Positions 29,723-40,573 of a stretch of DNA of 64,000 nucleotides are shown here, one piece after another. Source of the stretch: Modestobacter italicus (GTDB lineage: Bacteria; Actinomycetota; Actinomycetes; Mycobacteriales; Geodermatophilaceae); the NCBI RefSeq assembly GCF_019799965.1, contig NZ_JABGCJ010000001.1, forward strand, positions 310,001 through 374,000, read 5' to 3'. Numbering within the stretch: the stretch's first letter is position 1; every line of letters starts with the position of its first letter. Position numbers and translations under genes: made by a program. Under the pieces are notes generated by a model that saw nothing but the letters and a program-made list of their open reading frames with translations, made no database searches and was not told where the DNA came from.

Positions 29723-29869
29723 CAGCTCCGCCTTCTGTGTCCCGTGGTGCCCGCTGTTGGACGGCCACGCGTGTCTGGCGGGAGGGCTCCCGCAGCGGTC
29801 GATCCAACTCCCCGGACCAGCCCGTGGCAAGTCCGTTGTGCACCACCGTCCTGACCTGCGGCGCAGCGG

Positions 29870-30592
29870 TCAGCGCTGGGCGGCCGCCCCGGCGGCGGCG
29901 GCCCGGCGGGCGCGCACCCGGCCGAACGGCAGGCGCTTCTCCCCCGGGGTGAGCGCCCAGCTGACCGCGGCGAGCAGCAGCTCGGTCAGCAGGGCGAGCA
30001 CCGCGACCACGATCGCCCCGGCCAGCACGGCGCCGTAGTCCTGCTGGCGGAAGCCCAGGGTGATGATCCGGCCCAGTCCGCCGCCGGCCACCAGGGCGGC
30101 CAGCGTGGCGGTGGCGACCACCTGGACGGCGGCGGTGCGCACCCCGGTCATCATCAGCGGGGTCGCCAACGGCAGCTCGGCGCGCAGCAGGACCTGCCGG
30201 CCGCTCATCCCCATCGCCCGGGAGGCCTCGACGACGTCCCGGTCGACGCCGCGGAAACCGACGTAGGTGTTGGTGAGCACCGGCGGCACGGCGAACAGGG
30301 CGAGCGCGATGGTGGTCGCGGTCGGCCCGAAGCCGATCGGGGTGACCGCGAAGACGGTCAACAGCGCCAGGGTCGGGACGGCGCGCGAGACGTTGGACAG
30401 CGCGACCGCGAAGCCCCCGCCGCGCCCGACGTGCCCGAGCAGCGCCCCGACCGGGATGCCGATCGCCATCGCGGCCAGCACCGCCAGGGCCGAGATGCGC
30501 AGGTGCTGGCCGAGCAGCTCGACGATGCCGTTGGCCCGGGTCCAGTTGAACGGGTCGTTGAGGTAGCGGACGGCGTCCTGCAGCAGGTTCAC
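29870..30592 (-). CDS. Osmoprotectant ABC transporter permease (OpuCB/OpuCD type)
   Basis: 240 residues, five to six membrane helices. The cytoplasmic EAA loop that docks on the ATPase is DVVEASRAMGMSGRQVLLRAELPLATP (central EASRAMGM, residues ~130-137), as in BPD-type permeases. It overlaps the other permease gene as GTGA, so the two make a heterodimeric pore. A 147-bp spacer separates it from the binding-protein gene; that spacer contains a small GCGGGAG/CTCCCGC hairpin at about 29780 that may adjust the level of the abundant binding protein. Confidence 0.9.
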   Translation of the reverse strand: MNLLQDAVRYLNDPFNWTRANGIVELLGQHLRISALAVLAAMAIGIPVGALLGHVGRGGGFAVALSNVSRAVPTLALLTVFAVTPIGFGPTATTIALALFAVPPVLTNTYVGFRGVDRDVVEASRAMGMSGRQVLLRAELPLATPLMMTGVRTAAVQVVATATLAALVAGGGLGRIITLGFRQQDYGAVLAGAIVVAVLALLTELLLAAVSWALTPGEKRLPFGRVRARRAAAAGAAAQR

Positions 30593-31287
30593 GACCGCGC
30601 TCCACGGGACCAGGGGGTCAGCGCCCGGCCGACCCAGGCGAGCAGCAGGTCGGCCAGCAGGGCCAGCAGCACGCAGCCGACCGCGCCGGTGACGATCTCG
30701 GCCCGGTAGAAGTTCGCGGCGAACCCGCCGGTGATCAGCTGCCCGAGGCCGCCGTGACCGACGATCACACCCACCGTCACCAGCGCGACCGTGGAGACGG
30801 TGGCCACCCGCAGGCCGGCCATGATCGAGGGCAGGGCCAGCGGCACCTCGACCTGCCAGAGGGTGCGCGCCCTGCCGTAGCCCATGCCGAGCGCTGCCTC
30901 ACGCACGTCGGCCGGCACGGACTGCAGCCCGGCCAGGAAGTTCCGCACCAGGATCACCAGCGAGTACAGGACCAGCCCGATCAGCACGGTGGTCGCCGTC
31001 AGACCGGTGACCGGCGCGACGAAGGCGAACATCGCCAGTGACGGGATCGTGTAGATCAGCGTGGACAGCCCGAGCACCGGCCCGGCCAGCCACCGGCTCC
31101 GCCGGGCCAGCAGGGCCAGCGGGAACGCCAGCACCGTGCCGAGCACGACCGCGGCCACGGTCAACCGGACGTGCTCGCCCAGGAGGGGCAGGATGGTGTC
31201 CCAGTTGCCCGACACGTAGGAGGGGTCGAACCACGGGTTCGGCGCCGCATCGACTGCGAGGACCATGGTGCTCGCCGCGCTCAGCAC
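30589..31287 (-). CDS. Osmoprotectant ABC transporter permease
   Basis: 232 residues, five to six membrane helices, with the EAA-loop DVREAALGMGYGRARTLWQ. Together with the overlapping partner it should form the channel for betaine, choline or a similar compatible solute. GTG at 31287 is the longest start; ATG at 31266 is an alternative. It is transcribed away from the ATPase gene, whose start is only 26 bp off, so promoters of the two units must overlap coding DNA or each other. Confidence 0.9.
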   Translation of the reverse strand: MLSAASTMVLAVDAAPNPWFDPSYVSGNWDTILPLLGEHVRLTVAAVVLGTVLAFPLALLARRSRWLAGPVLGLSTLIYTIPSLAMFAFVAPVTGLTATTVLIGLVLYSLVILVRNFLAGLQSVPADVREAALGMGYGRARTLWQVEVPLALPSIMAGLRVATVSTVALVTVGVIVGHGGLGQLITGGFAANFYRAEIVTGAVGCVLLALLADLLLAWVGRALTPWSRGARS

Positions 31288-31313
31288 CGGGCGCCTGCCA
31301 GGAAGGCCACGCC

Positions 31314-32507
31314 GTGGACGCTACTGCGCCTGCCACCGAGTCCGCACCGCCCGCCGGTTCCGGCGCCGAGGAGATCCGGCTCGAGGGCGTCGGCAAGGTC
31401 TACCCCGACGGCACCGTCGGCGTGCGTGAGCTGGACCTGACCTTCGCCGCCGGCGAGCTGACCGTGCTGGTGGGCCCCTCCGGCTGCGGCAAGACCACCA
31501 CGATGAAGATGATCAACCGGATCATCGAGCCCAGCAGCGGCCGGATCCTGCTCGGCTCCGACGACGTCACCCGGGTCGACCCCGTGCAGCTGCGCCGCCG
31601 GATCGGCTACGTCATCCAGAACGTCGGCCTCTTCCCGCACCAGACGGTGCGCCGCAACGTCGCCACGGTCCCCCGCCTGCTGGGCTGGGACAGGGCCCGG
31701 ACCCGCGACCGGGTCGAGGAGCTGCTGCAGCTGGTCGGGCTGGACCCGGCGGCGCACGGCGACCGGTACCCCCACCAGCTCTCCGGCGGCCAGCGGCAGC
31801 GCGCCGGCGTCGCCCGGGCACTCGCCGCCGACCCGTCGGTGCTGCTGATGGACGAGCCGTTCTCCGCCGTCGACCCGATCGTCCGCGAGCGGCTGCAGAC
31901 GGAGTTCCTGCGGCTGCAGGACACGGTGCGCAAGACGATCGTCTTCGTCACCCACGACATCGAGGAGGCCGTGCGGCTCGGCGACCGGATCGCGGTGATG
32001 AGCGCCGGCGGCACGGTCGAGCAGTTCGCCGCGCCCGCAGAGCTGCTGGGCGCACCGGCCACCCCGTTCGTCGCGGACTTCGTCGGCGCCGACCGCGGGC
32101 TCAAGCGGCTGGCCGTCACCCGCATCGACATGGCCGACCTCGAGCAGCCACCGGTGGTGCACGTCGACGACCGGCTCCCCGACGCCCGCGCTGCGCTCGA
32201 GCGCTCCGGCGCCCGATGGGCCGTCGTCCTGGACGACCGGCAGGCACTGCACGGCTGGATCTCCTTCGAGCGCGCCACCGGCAGCGGCACCGTCCGCGAC
32301 GCCGCGCGCCGAATGGAGGCCTGGGTGCCGATCGACGCGACCCTCAAGACGGCGTTCTCCACCATGCTGCAGCTGGAGGCCGGCTGGGTGGCCGTGCTGG
32401 ACGGCGACCGGTTCTGCGGCGTCCTCACCCCGGAGTCGCTGCACGCGGCGCTGCGGCGCTCCGTCCAGGGGAAGGTGCCCGAGACCGCCGGCGCCGCACT
32501 GTCCTGA
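31314..32507 (+). CDS. Glycine betaine/osmoprotectant ABC transporter ATPase with CBS-like C-terminus
   Basis: 397 residues from GTG with AGGAAGG upstream. The nucleotide-binding domain has Walker A GPSGCGKTT (about residue 57), signature LSGGQRQRAG, Walker B VLLMDEPFSAVD and the switch His in FVTHDIEEA. The C-terminal ~130 residues resemble the paired CBS domains of OpuCA/ProV ATPases (VHVDDRLPDARAAL, WVPIDATLKTAFSTML), used there for regulation by ionic strength or nucleotides. The ATPase is divergent from the permeases and binding protein, unlike the usual single operon. Confidence 0.93.
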   Translation: MDATAPATESAPPAGSGAEEIRLEGVGKVYPDGTVGVRELDLTFAAGELTVLVGPSGCGKTTTMKMINRIIEPSSGRILLGSDDVTRVDPVQLRRRIGYVIQNVGLFPHQTVRRNVATVPRLLGWDRARTRDRVEELLQLVGLDPAAHGDRYPHQLSGGQRQRAGVARALAADPSVLLMDEPFSAVDPIVRERLQTEFLRLQDTVRKTIVFVTHDIEEAVRLGDRIAVMSAGGTVEQFAAPAELLGAPATPFVADFVGADRGLKRLAVTRIDMADLEQPPVVHVDDRLPDARAALERSGARWAVVLDDRQALHGWISFERATGSGTVRDAARRMEAWVPIDATLKTAFSTMLQLEAGWVAVLDGDRFCGVLTPESLHAALRRSVQGKVPETAGAALS

Positions 32508-32576
32508 CGGCGCACCCGCAGGAGCCCGCCGCCAGTGCGCGGACGGCGCGGTGACGGGTGACGGGGTGGCCCTCCC

Positions 32577-33083
32577 TCAGGCGCGGGCGCCCCGCGGCGG
32601 GTCCTCGTCGTCCCGGTCGGCCGGGACCCGGCAGACGTGCTCCAGCCACAGCGCGGCCACGGTCAGACCGACGGCCACGAGCACACCGATCACGCCGGTG
32701 ACCGTGTCGCCGCGGGCGTAGGCCAGCCGGCCGAGCGCCGGTGCGGTGTGCAGCAGCAGCCCCGCCCAGGCGCCCGCGAGCACGGCACCGACCCAGGCGC
32801 TGGCCTGGGCGAGCACCGCCACCCGGGCCACCAGCAGCGGCTCCACCGGCCGGGCGGCCGCCGCCGACCGCCCGGGAGCCGGGCGGCCCTCCCGCTCCGC
32901 GGACAGCCGCGCCCGCAGCGTGCGGGCGCCGAGCGCCTCGGCGACGGCGAGCACGCCCAGCGGGACCGGCAGCCACCACCGGAACGGTGGCAGGTCGCCG
33001 TAGGCGGCGCGCACGACGAGCCAGACGGCGACCGCGACGGCCACGCCCAGGAACACCAGGTCCCGGCGGCGCACCGGCGTCAT
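32577..33083 (-). CDS. DUF3180 family membrane protein (Rv3605c-like)
   Basis: 168 residues with four membrane helices: residues about 9-26, 36-52, 85-105 and 125-145. It starts RRRDLVFLGVAVAVAVWL and ends in an acidic cytoplasmic tail (ADRDDEDPPRG). DUF3180 proteins are small actinobacterial membrane proteins of unknown function that lie at the end of the folate operon. The ATG overlaps the folK stop as ATGA, so it is co-translated with the fol genes. Confidence 0.88.
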   Translation of the reverse strand: MTPVRRRDLVFLGVAVAVAVWLVVRAAYGDLPPFRWWLPVPLGVLAVAEALGARTLRARLSAEREGRPAPGRSAAAARPVEPLLVARVAVLAQASAWVGAVLAGAWAGLLLHTAPALGRLAYARGDTVTGVIGVLVAVGLTVAALWLEHVCRVPADRDDEDPPRGARA

Positions 33084-33583
33084 GCCAGCTGCTCCCAGCG
33101 GGTCACCGCGGCGACCTCCTCGGCCGGCAGCGCGGCGACCAGGTCGGCCACCGGACCGTGCCCGGGGAGGGTCGCGGCCGGGTCCAGCGCCAGCCACGGG
33201 ACCAGCACGAACGCCCGCTCCGCGGCCCGCGGGTGCGGCAGGGTGAGAGCCGGGTCGTCCGAGCGCACCGGCGTCCCGTCGTCCCCGGTGACCGTGACGA
33301 CGTCGACGTCCAGCGTGCGCGCACCCCAGCGCACCTCCCGGGTGCGCCCGGCGGCCTGCTCCAGCTCGTGCGCCAGCGCGAGCCAGCCGGCAGCGTCCCG
33401 GTCACCCCGGACGACGGCGATCGCGTTCAGGTAGGGCGGTTGCGCCACCGGGCCCCAGGGCGGGGTCTCGTACAGCGTCGACCGGGCCACCAGCCCGTGG
33501 TCGGTCAGCGCGACCAGGGCCTGCCGCAGGGTCGCGGCTCGGTCACCGAGGTTCCCGCCGAGGGACAGGACGGCCCGGGACAT
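33080..33583 (-). CDS. folK: 2-amino-4-hydroxy-6-hydroxymethyldihydropteridine pyrophosphokinase
   Basis: 167 residues. FolK transfers pyrophosphate from ATP to 6-hydroxymethyl-7,8-dihydropterin. Signatures: LSLGGNLGDRAATL at the N-terminus, STLYETPPWGP, RWGARTLDVDVV (HPPK signature with catalytic Asp pair) and LPHPRAAERAFVLVPW. The ATG at 33583 shares a base with the folB stop (TGATG). Its substrate comes from FolB and its product goes to FolP, both encoded next door. Confidence 0.97.
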   Translation of the reverse strand: MSRAVLSLGGNLGDRAATLRQALVALTDHGLVARSTLYETPPWGPVAQPPYLNAIAVVRGDRDAAGWLALAHELEQAAGRTREVRWGARTLDVDVVTVTGDDGTPVRSDDPALTLPHPRAAERAFVLVPWLALDPAATLPGHGPVADLVAALPAEEVAAVTRWEQLA

Positions 33584-33942
33584 CAGCGTCCGCGCCGGAT
33601 CGCGACCGTGACGTCGGCGGCGGGGACCCCCAGGTCGGCGTCCGGCTTGTGCACGGTGATCTCGACCGCCTCGACCACCGGGTACGCCAGGCACAGGTCG
33701 GCCAGCCGCTGGGCCAGCGTCTCCAGCAGGTCGACCGGCTCGCCGACGAGCACGGCGTGCAGCCGCTGGGAGAGCTCCGCGTAGTTGACCGTCCTGGTGA
33801 GGTCGTCGGCGGCCGCGGCCGGCGCGGTGTCCAGCTCGAGCACCGCGTCGACCCGGAAGGTCTGGCCGCGTTCGCGCTCGGCCGGGTAGACCCCGTGGAA
33901 GCCGTGCCCGGTCAGGCCGTGCACGGTGATCCGGTCAGGCAC
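33583..33942 (-). CDS. folB: Dihydroneopterin aldolase
   Basis: 119 residues from GTG, the normal size. FolB cleaves dihydroneopterin to 6-hydroxymethyldihydropterin and glycolaldehyde. Conserved features: GLTGHGFHGVYPAERERGQTF near the start with the catalytic-site Glu, the VNYAEL strand and VEITVHKPDAD near the end with the catalytic Lys. It overlaps folP by eight bases. Confidence 0.96.
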   Translation of the reverse strand: MPDRITVHGLTGHGFHGVYPAERERGQTFRVDAVLELDTAPAAAADDLTRTVNYAELSQRLHAVLVGEPVDLLETLAQRLADLCLAYPVVEAVEITVHKPDADLGVPAADVTVAIRRGR

Positions 33943-34795
33943 GCTCTCCTCCTCCTGTGCGGCGGGCCGCCTGCACGGCGGCCACGGTCGCGATCGCGTC
34001 CAGTGACTGCACCGGGTCGTGCACCCGCACGCCCCAGGCGCCGGCCTGCGCCGCCAGCACCGAGATCGCCAGGGTCGCGGCCTCGCGGCCCTCGACCGGG
34101 CGGACCTGCCCGTCGGGGGCGGCCAGCAGCCGGCCGAGGAAGGTCTTGCGCGAGGCGCCGACCAGCACCGGCAGGCCCAGGGCGACCAGCCGGTCCAGCC
34201 CGGCCAGCAACGCCCAGTTGTGCTCGGCGTTCTTGGCGAAGCCGAGCCCCGGGTCCAGCACCAGCTGGCCGGGGTCCACGCCGGCCGCGACGACGTCCTC
34301 CACCCGGGCGGTCAGCTCCGCCGCCACCTCGGTGACGACGTCCCCGTAACGCGCCGCGGCGTACATCTCCCGGCTGTGCCCGCGCCAGTGCATCAGCACC
34401 CACGGGACGCCGCTGTCGGCGACCAGCCGGGCCATGCCCTCGTCGGCCAGCCCCCCGCTCACGTCGTTGACCAGCACGGCCCCGGCCTCGAGGGCGGCGG
34501 CGGCCACCTCGGCGCGGGTGGTGTCCACGCTGACCCGGACGCCGGCGTCGGCCAGCTCGCGCACCACCGGGACGACGCGGCGGCACTCCTCGGCCGCATC
34601 GACCCGGTCGGCGCCGGGGCGGGTCGACTCCCCGCCCACGTCGACGTAGTCGGCGCCGGCGGCGTGCATCTGCAGACCGTGCGCGATCGCCGCTCCGGCG
34701 TCGGCCCAGCAGCCGCCGTCGGAGAACGAGTCGGGCGTGACGTTGAGGACGCCCATCACCAGGCAGCGACCCGGCCGCGGCAGGAGGGCGCTCAC
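33935..34795 (-). CDS. folP: Dihydropteroate synthase
   Basis: 286 residues from GTG overlapping the folE stop (GTGA). FolP condenses p-aminobenzoate with the pterin diphosphate and is the sulfonamide target. The two pterin-binding signatures are clear: [15 protein letters not shown] and [16 protein letters not shown], followed by [28 protein letters not shown] and [10 protein letters not shown]. Mycobacteria have FolP1 in this position. Confidence 0.97.
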   Translation of the reverse strand: MSALLPRPGRCLVMGVLNVTPDSFSDGGCWADAGAAIAHGLQMHAAGADYVDVGGESTRPGADRVDAAEECRRVVPVVRELADAGVRVSVDTTRAEVAAAALEAGAVLVNDVSGGLADEGMARLVADSGVPWVLMHWRGHSREMYAAARYGDVVTEVAAELTARVEDVVAAGVDPGQLVLDPGLGFAKNAEHNWALLAGLDRLVALGLPVLVGASRKTFLGRLLAAPDGQVRPVEGREAATLAISVLAAQAGAWGVRVHDPVQSLDAIATVAAVQAARRTGGGERA

Positions 34796-35477
34796 CTGCC
34801 CAGGATGAGGCTCATCGCCTCGCTGCGGGTGGCCGCGTTCTCCCGGAAGATCCCGCGCACCGCCGAGGTGATGGTCGTCGACCCCGGCTTGCGGACCCCG
34901 CGCATCGCCATGCACAGGTGCTCGGCCTCGATCACCACGATCACGCCGCGCGGCTGCAGCACCTCGTAGAGGGCGTCGGCCACCTGCCGGGTCATCCGCT
35001 CCTGCACCTGCGGGCGCCGCGCGTAGACCTCGACCAGCCGGGCCACCTTCGACAGCCCGGTCACCCGGCCGTCGGTGCCGGGGATGTAGCCGACGTGCGC
35101 CTTGCCGTGGAAGGGCACCAGGTGGTGCTCGCAGGTCGAGTACATCGGGATGTCCTTGACCAGCACCATCTCGTCGTGGTCCTCGTCGAACGTCGTCGCC
35201 AGGACCTCGTGGGGGTCCTGGGCGAGGCCGGCGAAGGTCTCCGCGTAGGCGCGGGCCACGCGGGCGGGGGTGTCCACCAGACCGGGCCGGTCGGGGTCCT
35301 CACCGACGGCGAGCAGCACCTCCCGGACAGCCGCCTCGATCCGGGCGGTGTCCACCCGGCCGTCGGCCAGGTCGGCGACCGGGTCGCCCGTCCGCCGGTC
35401 CTGGCCCAGCGCGTCGACCCGGTCGGACGGCTGCCCGTCCGACCCCTGCCCCGACTCCACTCCCCCGAGTGCCGCGC

Positions 35478-35481
<4 letters not shown>
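34792..35481 (-). CDS. folE: GTP cyclohydrolase I
   Basis: 229 residues from the GTG overlapping the ftsH stop (GTGA). FolE opens GTP to dihydroneopterin triphosphate, the entry to folate. The zinc ligands are in [22 protein letters not shown] and [12 protein letters not shown], and the GTP pocket in [19 protein letters not shown]. The first ~40 residues are a disordered acidic lead; the enzyme proper begins about residue 42. Confidence 0.97.
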
Positions 35482-37484
<2,003 letters not shown>

Positions 37485-37602
37485 ACACCGTGGCCGGGCA
37501 CCGGGGACGCCCGGCTTCGCCCGTCGACCCTCCTGATCGTCGCAGGACGCCGCCCGCGACCGGCGGGGAACACCCCGTCACGGGGCGACGTCGTTGGGCA
37601 CG

Positions 37603-37608
37603 AAGGTA
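37603..37608 (-). promoter_or_regulatory. Candidate -10 element of the ftsH-fol operon
   Basis: On the minus strand the hexamer is TACCTT (TAnnnT), about 120 nt before the ftsH ATG. The Shine-Dalgarno region of ftsH itself is weak (GGTG). Confidence 0.3.
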
Positions 37609-37709
37609 CACCGCGGGGCCTGTGGAACAGCTGCCTGCGCCGGTCCCCGGCCTGGCCGCAGGGACCCACGGCGCGCGGAGCGTGTCGCGGGGGGCGGCCA
37701 GGCCCTGCC

Positions 37710-38309
37710 TCAGGAGGAGTAGACCTCCGGCTTGAGCGTCCCGATGTAGGGCAGGTCGCGGTAGCGCTCGGCGTAGTCGAGGCCGTAGCCGACGACGAAC
37801 TCGTTCGGGATGTCGAAGCCGACGTACTTCACCGGCACCTCGACCTTCACCGCGTCCGGCTTGCGCAGCAGGGTGCACACCTCCAGGGACGCCGGCCGCC
37901 GGCTGCCCAGGTTCTTCAGCAGCCAGGACAGGGTCAGCCCGGAGTCGATGATGTCCTCGAGCACCAGCACGTGCTTGTCGGCGATGTCCCGGTCCAGGTC
38001 CTTGAGGATGCGGACCACGCCGGAGGAGCTGGTCGCGCTGCCGTAGGAGGAGACCGCCATGAACTCCATCTGGGTGGGCAGCTGCAGCGCCCGGGCGAAG
38101 TCGGACATGAACAGCACCGCGCCCTTGAGGACGCCGACGAGCAACACCTCGCGGCCGGCGTAGTCGTGGGCGATCTGCCCGGCCAGCTCGGTGATCTTGT
38201 CCTGGATCTGCTCCTGGGAGAGCAGCACGTGGTCGATGTCCGGGCCGTAGCCGTGGTCGGGGCCCAACGGTCCTGGTGCCTGCGCTCCGGTGGTGGCGGG
38301 CTCGCTCAC
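37710..38309 (-). CDS. hpt: Hypoxanthine phosphoribosyltransferase
   Basis: 199 residues from GTG. Hpt salvages hypoxanthine and guanine to IMP and GMP. The PRPP-binding signature [18 protein letters not shown], the early [12 protein letters not shown] loop, FMAVSSYG and [18 protein letters not shown] are all canonical. It starts five bases after the tilS stop, the pairing seen in most actinobacteria and firmicutes, and precedes ftsH as in Bacillus. Confidence 0.96.
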   Translation of the reverse strand: MSEPATTGAQAPGPLGPDHGYGPDIDHVLLSQEQIQDKITELAGQIAHDYAGREVLLVGVLKGAVLFMSDFARALQLPTQMEFMAVSSYGSATSSSGVVRILKDLDRDIADKHVLVLEDIIDSGLTLSWLLKNLGSRRPASLEVCTLLRKPDAVKVEVPVKYVGFDIPNEFVVGYGLDYAERYRDLPYIGTLKPEVYSS

Positions 38310-38314
38310 GGCTG

Positions 38315-39322
38315 TCAGGGCTCCTCTGGGGGGACGTCGTCGGGAGGCGCGGCGCGGCGACCAGGGCCGAGCTGCACCGTCAGCCTGCCAGACGCCCGGA
38401 CCACCCCGTGACCACCGGGCAGGTCGGCCCGCCCCTGCCCCCTCCACCGGGTGAGGAGCGCGTCGACGGCCGCCAGGTGCGTCGCCTGCAGGTCCGGCAC
38501 CCCGGCCCCCCGCAGCCAGCTGCGCAGCACCCGCCGGCGCACGGCCGCCGGGAGCTCGGCCAGCGGCGCGGCCGGGAGCCCGCCGTCCGGCCCCACGAGC
38601 GCGTCCGCCTCGGTGGCGGCCAGGGCGTCGAGGGCGTCCAGGTCCTCCCGGACCATCCCGGCGGTGCGGGCCAGCGCCGGGGCGACCCCGCCGCCGAGCA
38701 CCTCCTCCAGCAGCGGCAGCACCTCGGTGCGCAGCCGGACCCGGGTGTAGGCGGGGTCGGTGTTCCACGGGTCGTCCCAGACCGGCAGCTGCTGGGCGGC
38801 GCAGGCCGCCCGGGTCGTCTCCCGGCGCACCCCCAGCAGCGGGCGCCAGAACGGCGGCCGGTGCTCCACCATGCCGGCCACCGACCGCGGGCCGGAGCCC
38901 CGGGCCAGCCCGAGCAGCACCGTCTCGGCCTGGTCGTCCAGCGTGTGGCCGAGCGCGACGGTCGCGCCGTGCGCGGCCGCCGCAGCGGCCAGCGCCGTCG
39001 TGCGCGCGGCCCGTGCGGCGCCCTCGGGCCCGCCGTCCGTGCCCACCGAGACGGGGACGACCAGCACCGGGGACAACCGCAGCGACTCCAGCAGCGCCGC
39101 GGTGCGGCGGGCCTGGTCGGCGGAGCCGGGCTGCAGGCCGTGGTCGACGGTCACCGCGCCCACCGCACGCCCGGCCCGGGGCGCCTCGAAGGCGAGCGCG
39201 GCCGCGAGCGCCACCGAGTCCGCTCCCCCGCTGCAGGCCACCAGCACCGGGCCGGTGCCCACGGCCAGCCCGGGGCGCACCGCGGTGCGCAGGGCGGCGA
39301 CAGCAGGGTCGGGTCCGGCCAT
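38315..39322 (-). CDS. tilS: tRNA(Ile)-lysidine synthetase
   Basis: 335 residues from ATG. TilS converts C34 of the CAU-anticodon tRNA-Ile to lysidine. The N-type ATP pyrophosphatase loop is [13 protein letters not shown] (about 32-44), with [19 protein letters not shown] and WRPLLGVRR following. The C-terminal accessory domain is short, as in actinobacteria. A 14-bp gap separates it from the metalloprotease upstream; hpt follows after five bases. Confidence 0.95.
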   Translation of the reverse strand: MAGPDPAVAALRTAVRPGLAVGTGPVLVACSGGADSVALAAALAFEAPRAGRAVGAVTVDHGLQPGSADQARRTAALLESLRLSPVLVVPVSVGTDGGPEGAARAARTTALAAAAAAHGATVALGHTLDDQAETVLLGLARGSGPRSVAGMVEHRPPFWRPLLGVRRETTRAACAAQQLPVWDDPWNTDPAYTRVRLRTEVLPLLEEVLGGGVAPALARTAGMVREDLDALDALAATEADALVGPDGGLPAAPLAELPAAVRRRVLRSWLRGAGVPDLQATHLAAVDALLTRWRGQGRADLPGGHGVVRASGRLTVQLGPGRRAAPPDDVPPEEP

Positions 39323-39336
39323 CCCGGGTCGCCGGC

Positions 39337-40428
39337 TCAGGCCGGGAAGGCCGGCCGGGTCTCCAGGACCCGGGTCACCCAGCGGGCGGGGTCGGTCAGC
39401 TCGTCCTTGAGCGGCAGGTTCTCCGGCCCGGCCCACACCTGGTTGAACCCGTCCATCCCGACCAGGTCCACGACACCGGCGACGAACACCCGGCCGTCGG
39501 CGTACTGCTGCATCTTCTGCTCCAGCCCCAGCAACCGGCGCAGCACCCGGTCGATCGGGCCGCGGCCCTTCCGCCGCTGGGCGAAGCGCTTGCGCAGCGT
39601 GCGCACCGAGGGGACGACGTCCGGCCCGACGCCGTCCATCACGTACTCGGCGTGCCCCTCCACCAGGCTCATCACCGCGGTCACCCGGTCCAGGGCGGCG
39701 CGCTGCTCGGGGTCGCGGACCAGCGCCATCAGGCCCTGGGGCGCATCGTCGTCCTGGTTGCCGCGCACCGCGTCGCCCAGGCTGCGCACCAGGTCGGTGA
39801 GCCGATCGCGCAGCACGTCGGGGGTCAGGTCGGTGGCCTCGGCGAAGGAGGCGATCTGCTCCTCCAGGTAGCTGCGCAGCCAGGGGACCGCGGTGAACTG
39901 CAGCTGGTGGGTGACCTCGTGCAGGCAGACCCACAACCGGAAGTCGCTGGGGTCCACGCCCAGCCGCCGCTCCGTCTCCACGATGTTGGGCGCGACCAGG
40001 AGCAGCCGGCCACCGGAACCGAACACCTCGTACTGACCCAGCACGCGGGTGCAGAGGAAGGCCAGCACGCCGCCGGCCTGGACGCCGGTGGCGCGGGATC
40101 CGATCGCGGTCGCCAGCGGGCCGGGCGTGCGGTCCTGAGCCTTCTGCAGCGCATCGGACAGCGGGTCCAGCAGCGCGGCCATGCCGGCCGTGTTGGCCTC
40201 GACCCAGCCGGGCCGGTCGACGACGGCGACGGTCGGCACCGGACCACCCGGCACCGGGCGCAGGCCGGTCAGCGCCTCGACGTGGGCGACCGCGGTCGCC
40301 GCGGCCTCGTGCAGCTCCGCCACGACCGCCGCGGCCTCGTCGCGCGAGGTCTCCGGCCCGGAGCTCACCAGGCGTCGGGCGGTGCGGCCGGCGAGGTCCC
40401 AGTCGACCAGTGACGAGGCTCGGCTCAT
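39337..40428 (-). CDS. DUF2342 zinc-dependent metalloprotease family protein (Rv3626c-like)
   Basis: 363 residues, no signal peptide or membrane helix. The zinc signature is [13 protein letters not shown] near residue 167, with the third ligand likely in [11 protein letters not shown]. Actinobacterial family members (zincin-like, coenzyme F420 biosynthesis-associated by some annotations) are found beside tilS and the D-Ala-D-Ala carboxypeptidase in mycobacteria too. The substrate is unknown. Upstream lie two copies of the dispersed element. Confidence 0.85.
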   Translation of the reverse strand: MSRASSLVDWDLAGRTARRLVSSGPETSRDEAAAVVAELHEAAATAVAHVEALTGLRPVPGGPVPTVAVVDRPGWVEANTAGMAALLDPLSDALQKAQDRTPGPLATAIGSRATGVQAGGVLAFLCTRVLGQYEVFGSGGRLLLVAPNIVETERRLGVDPSDFRLWVCLHEVTHQLQFTAVPWLRSYLEEQIASFAEATDLTPDVLRDRLTDLVRSLGDAVRGNQDDDAPQGLMALVRDPEQRAALDRVTAVMSLVEGHAEYVMDGVGPDVVPSVRTLRKRFAQRRKGRGPIDRVLRRLLGLEQKMQQYADGRVFVAGVVDLVGMDGFNQVWAGPENLPLKDELTDPARWVTRVLETRPAFPA

Positions 40429-40463
40429 GGCCCGACCGTACGCGGCGGGACCGCTCGCCGTTC

Positions 40464-40524
40464 GGCCCTGCTGCAGGGGCCCGCCCCGAGCCTGCGAGGG
40501 GTGGGGGCAGCAGGTGGAAGGACC
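40464..40524. repeat. Dispersed palindromic element, copy D
   Basis: Reverse orientation. CTGCTGC (40469-40475) pairs with GCAGCAG (40507-40513), around GGGGCCCGCCCCGAGCCTGC. It joins copy E head to head through a shared GGAAGGACCCC. Confidence 0.6.
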
Positions 40525-40573
40525 CCGTCCTCCTCACCCCTCGCAAGCTCGGGGCGAGCCCCGGGACGGGGCC
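40516..40573. repeat. Dispersed palindromic element, copy E
   Basis: Forward orientation, ending at the carboxypeptidase stop. GGACCCCGTCC (40520-40530) and GGGACGGGGCC (40563-40573) are near-perfect inverted repeats around CCCCTCGCAAGCTCGGGGCG. It probably terminates the carboxypeptidase transcript. Confidence 0.65.
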
